From Thermoprotei archaeon (GTDB taxonomy: Archaea > Thermoproteota > Thermoprotei_A > EX4484-217-1): DNA of 32,828 nt. The translations under genes were made by a program, and so were the position numbers. Where the stretch lies: positions 1 to 32,828 of the forward strand of contig JAGGUY010000009.1 in NCBI GenBank assembly GCA_021158265.1. Reading direction: 5' to 3'. The notes below the pieces were generated by a model that was given only the letters and a program-made list of their open reading frames with translations, ran no database searches and was not told where the DNA came from. Below, in pieces: positions 32,672 through 32,828 of the stretch (positions are counted from its first letter, which is position 1; each line of letters starts with the position of its first letter).

Positions 32672-32828
32672 ATGTTCAAAATACTGCACATAAGCGATAT
32701 TCACTGTCAGTATAGTTACCTGGAATACATTTTAGAGTATGCTGAATCAGAAAACTTCAACTTAATAGTTGTTTCAGGGGATTTAGAATGCGATTTCGTA
32801 GCTGAAGCTTTAGCCAATGCGAAAACGA
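32672..32828 (+). CDS. Metallophosphoesterase (3' partial)
   Basis: The first 52 codons of a gene cut off by the window end. The start HISDIHCQ and VSGDLE are the first two metal-binding motifs of the calcineurin-like phosphoesterase fold. GAAGG lies just upstream of the ATG and only 3 nt separate it from the cupin stop, so the two form an operon. A second, different phosphoesterase from the COG1407-type one 0.7 kb upstream. Confidence 0.82.
   Translation, partial: MFKILHISDIHCQYSYLEYILEYAESENFNLIVVSGDLECDFVAEALANAKT

Noticed and set aside
1-32828. CRISPR arrays, insertion sequences, prophage or defence islands
   Set aside because: No regular spaced repeats, transposase, integrase, cas or restriction genes are visible.

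Overview
This 32.8 kb window is AT-rich archaeal chromosome. A two-repeat TATA-binding protein, Hel308 and Lhr helicases, a geranylgeranylglyceryl-type UbiA prenyltransferase, a class III pilin, an encoded-CCA tRNA-Lys and several box C/D and H/ACA guide RNA genes all point to Archaea. The number of guide RNAs and the GC-rich RNA islands suggest a thermophile. One C/D guide is complementary, from memory, to a crenarchaeal-type 16S sequence (GTCGCTCCACC), which favours the TACK/Thermoproteota side. The species cannot be named from this sequence alone. I see no phage, insertion sequence, CRISPR array or toxin cluster; this is an ordinary core region with interesting non-coding content.

Layout: a radical SAM enzyme (5' end cut off by the window), a small membrane protein and a macro-domain protein; an H/ACA-like multi-hairpin RNA and a C/D RNA leading into acylphosphatase; thyX and maf diverging from one symmetric TATA element; an M20 hydrolase with a Uri-type nuclease; a cysteine-free nucleotide-sugar-dehydrogenase homologue; Hsp20, hel308 and ubiA; serS, glyA and a HAD phosphatase (minus strand); an unknown small protein, a membrane-anchored ClpP-fold protease, a C/D RNA, homoserine kinase, another C/D RNA and a lone Lrp-type effector domain; a three-gene pilus operon (pilin, ATPase, platform protein); lhr with an unknown partner; a second HAD, a tiny membrane protein, an M24 peptidase and an inositol-phosphatase-fold enzyme; a SpoIIM-domain membrane protein with family 4 UDG; a C/D RNA and a second structured RNA candidate; an alkyltransferase and dCTP deaminase; tbp; a phosphoesterase; tRNA-Lys(CTT); a C/D RNA; a cupin; and the start of another phosphoesterase.

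Themes: (1) RNA modification. Five C/D box sRNA candidates and one or two H/ACA candidates fill nearly every sizeable intergenic space, several directly in front of a same-strand protein gene. (2) Nucleotide hygiene and DNA repair: thyX, maf, dcd, UDG, alkyltransferase, Hel308, Lhr. (3) A compact pilus operon. (4) Extreme compaction: seven of nine convergent gene pairs overlap at their 3' ends. Many starts are TTG or GTG with GAGG- or GGTGA-type Shine-Dalgarno sequences, or lie close to the predicted transcription start.
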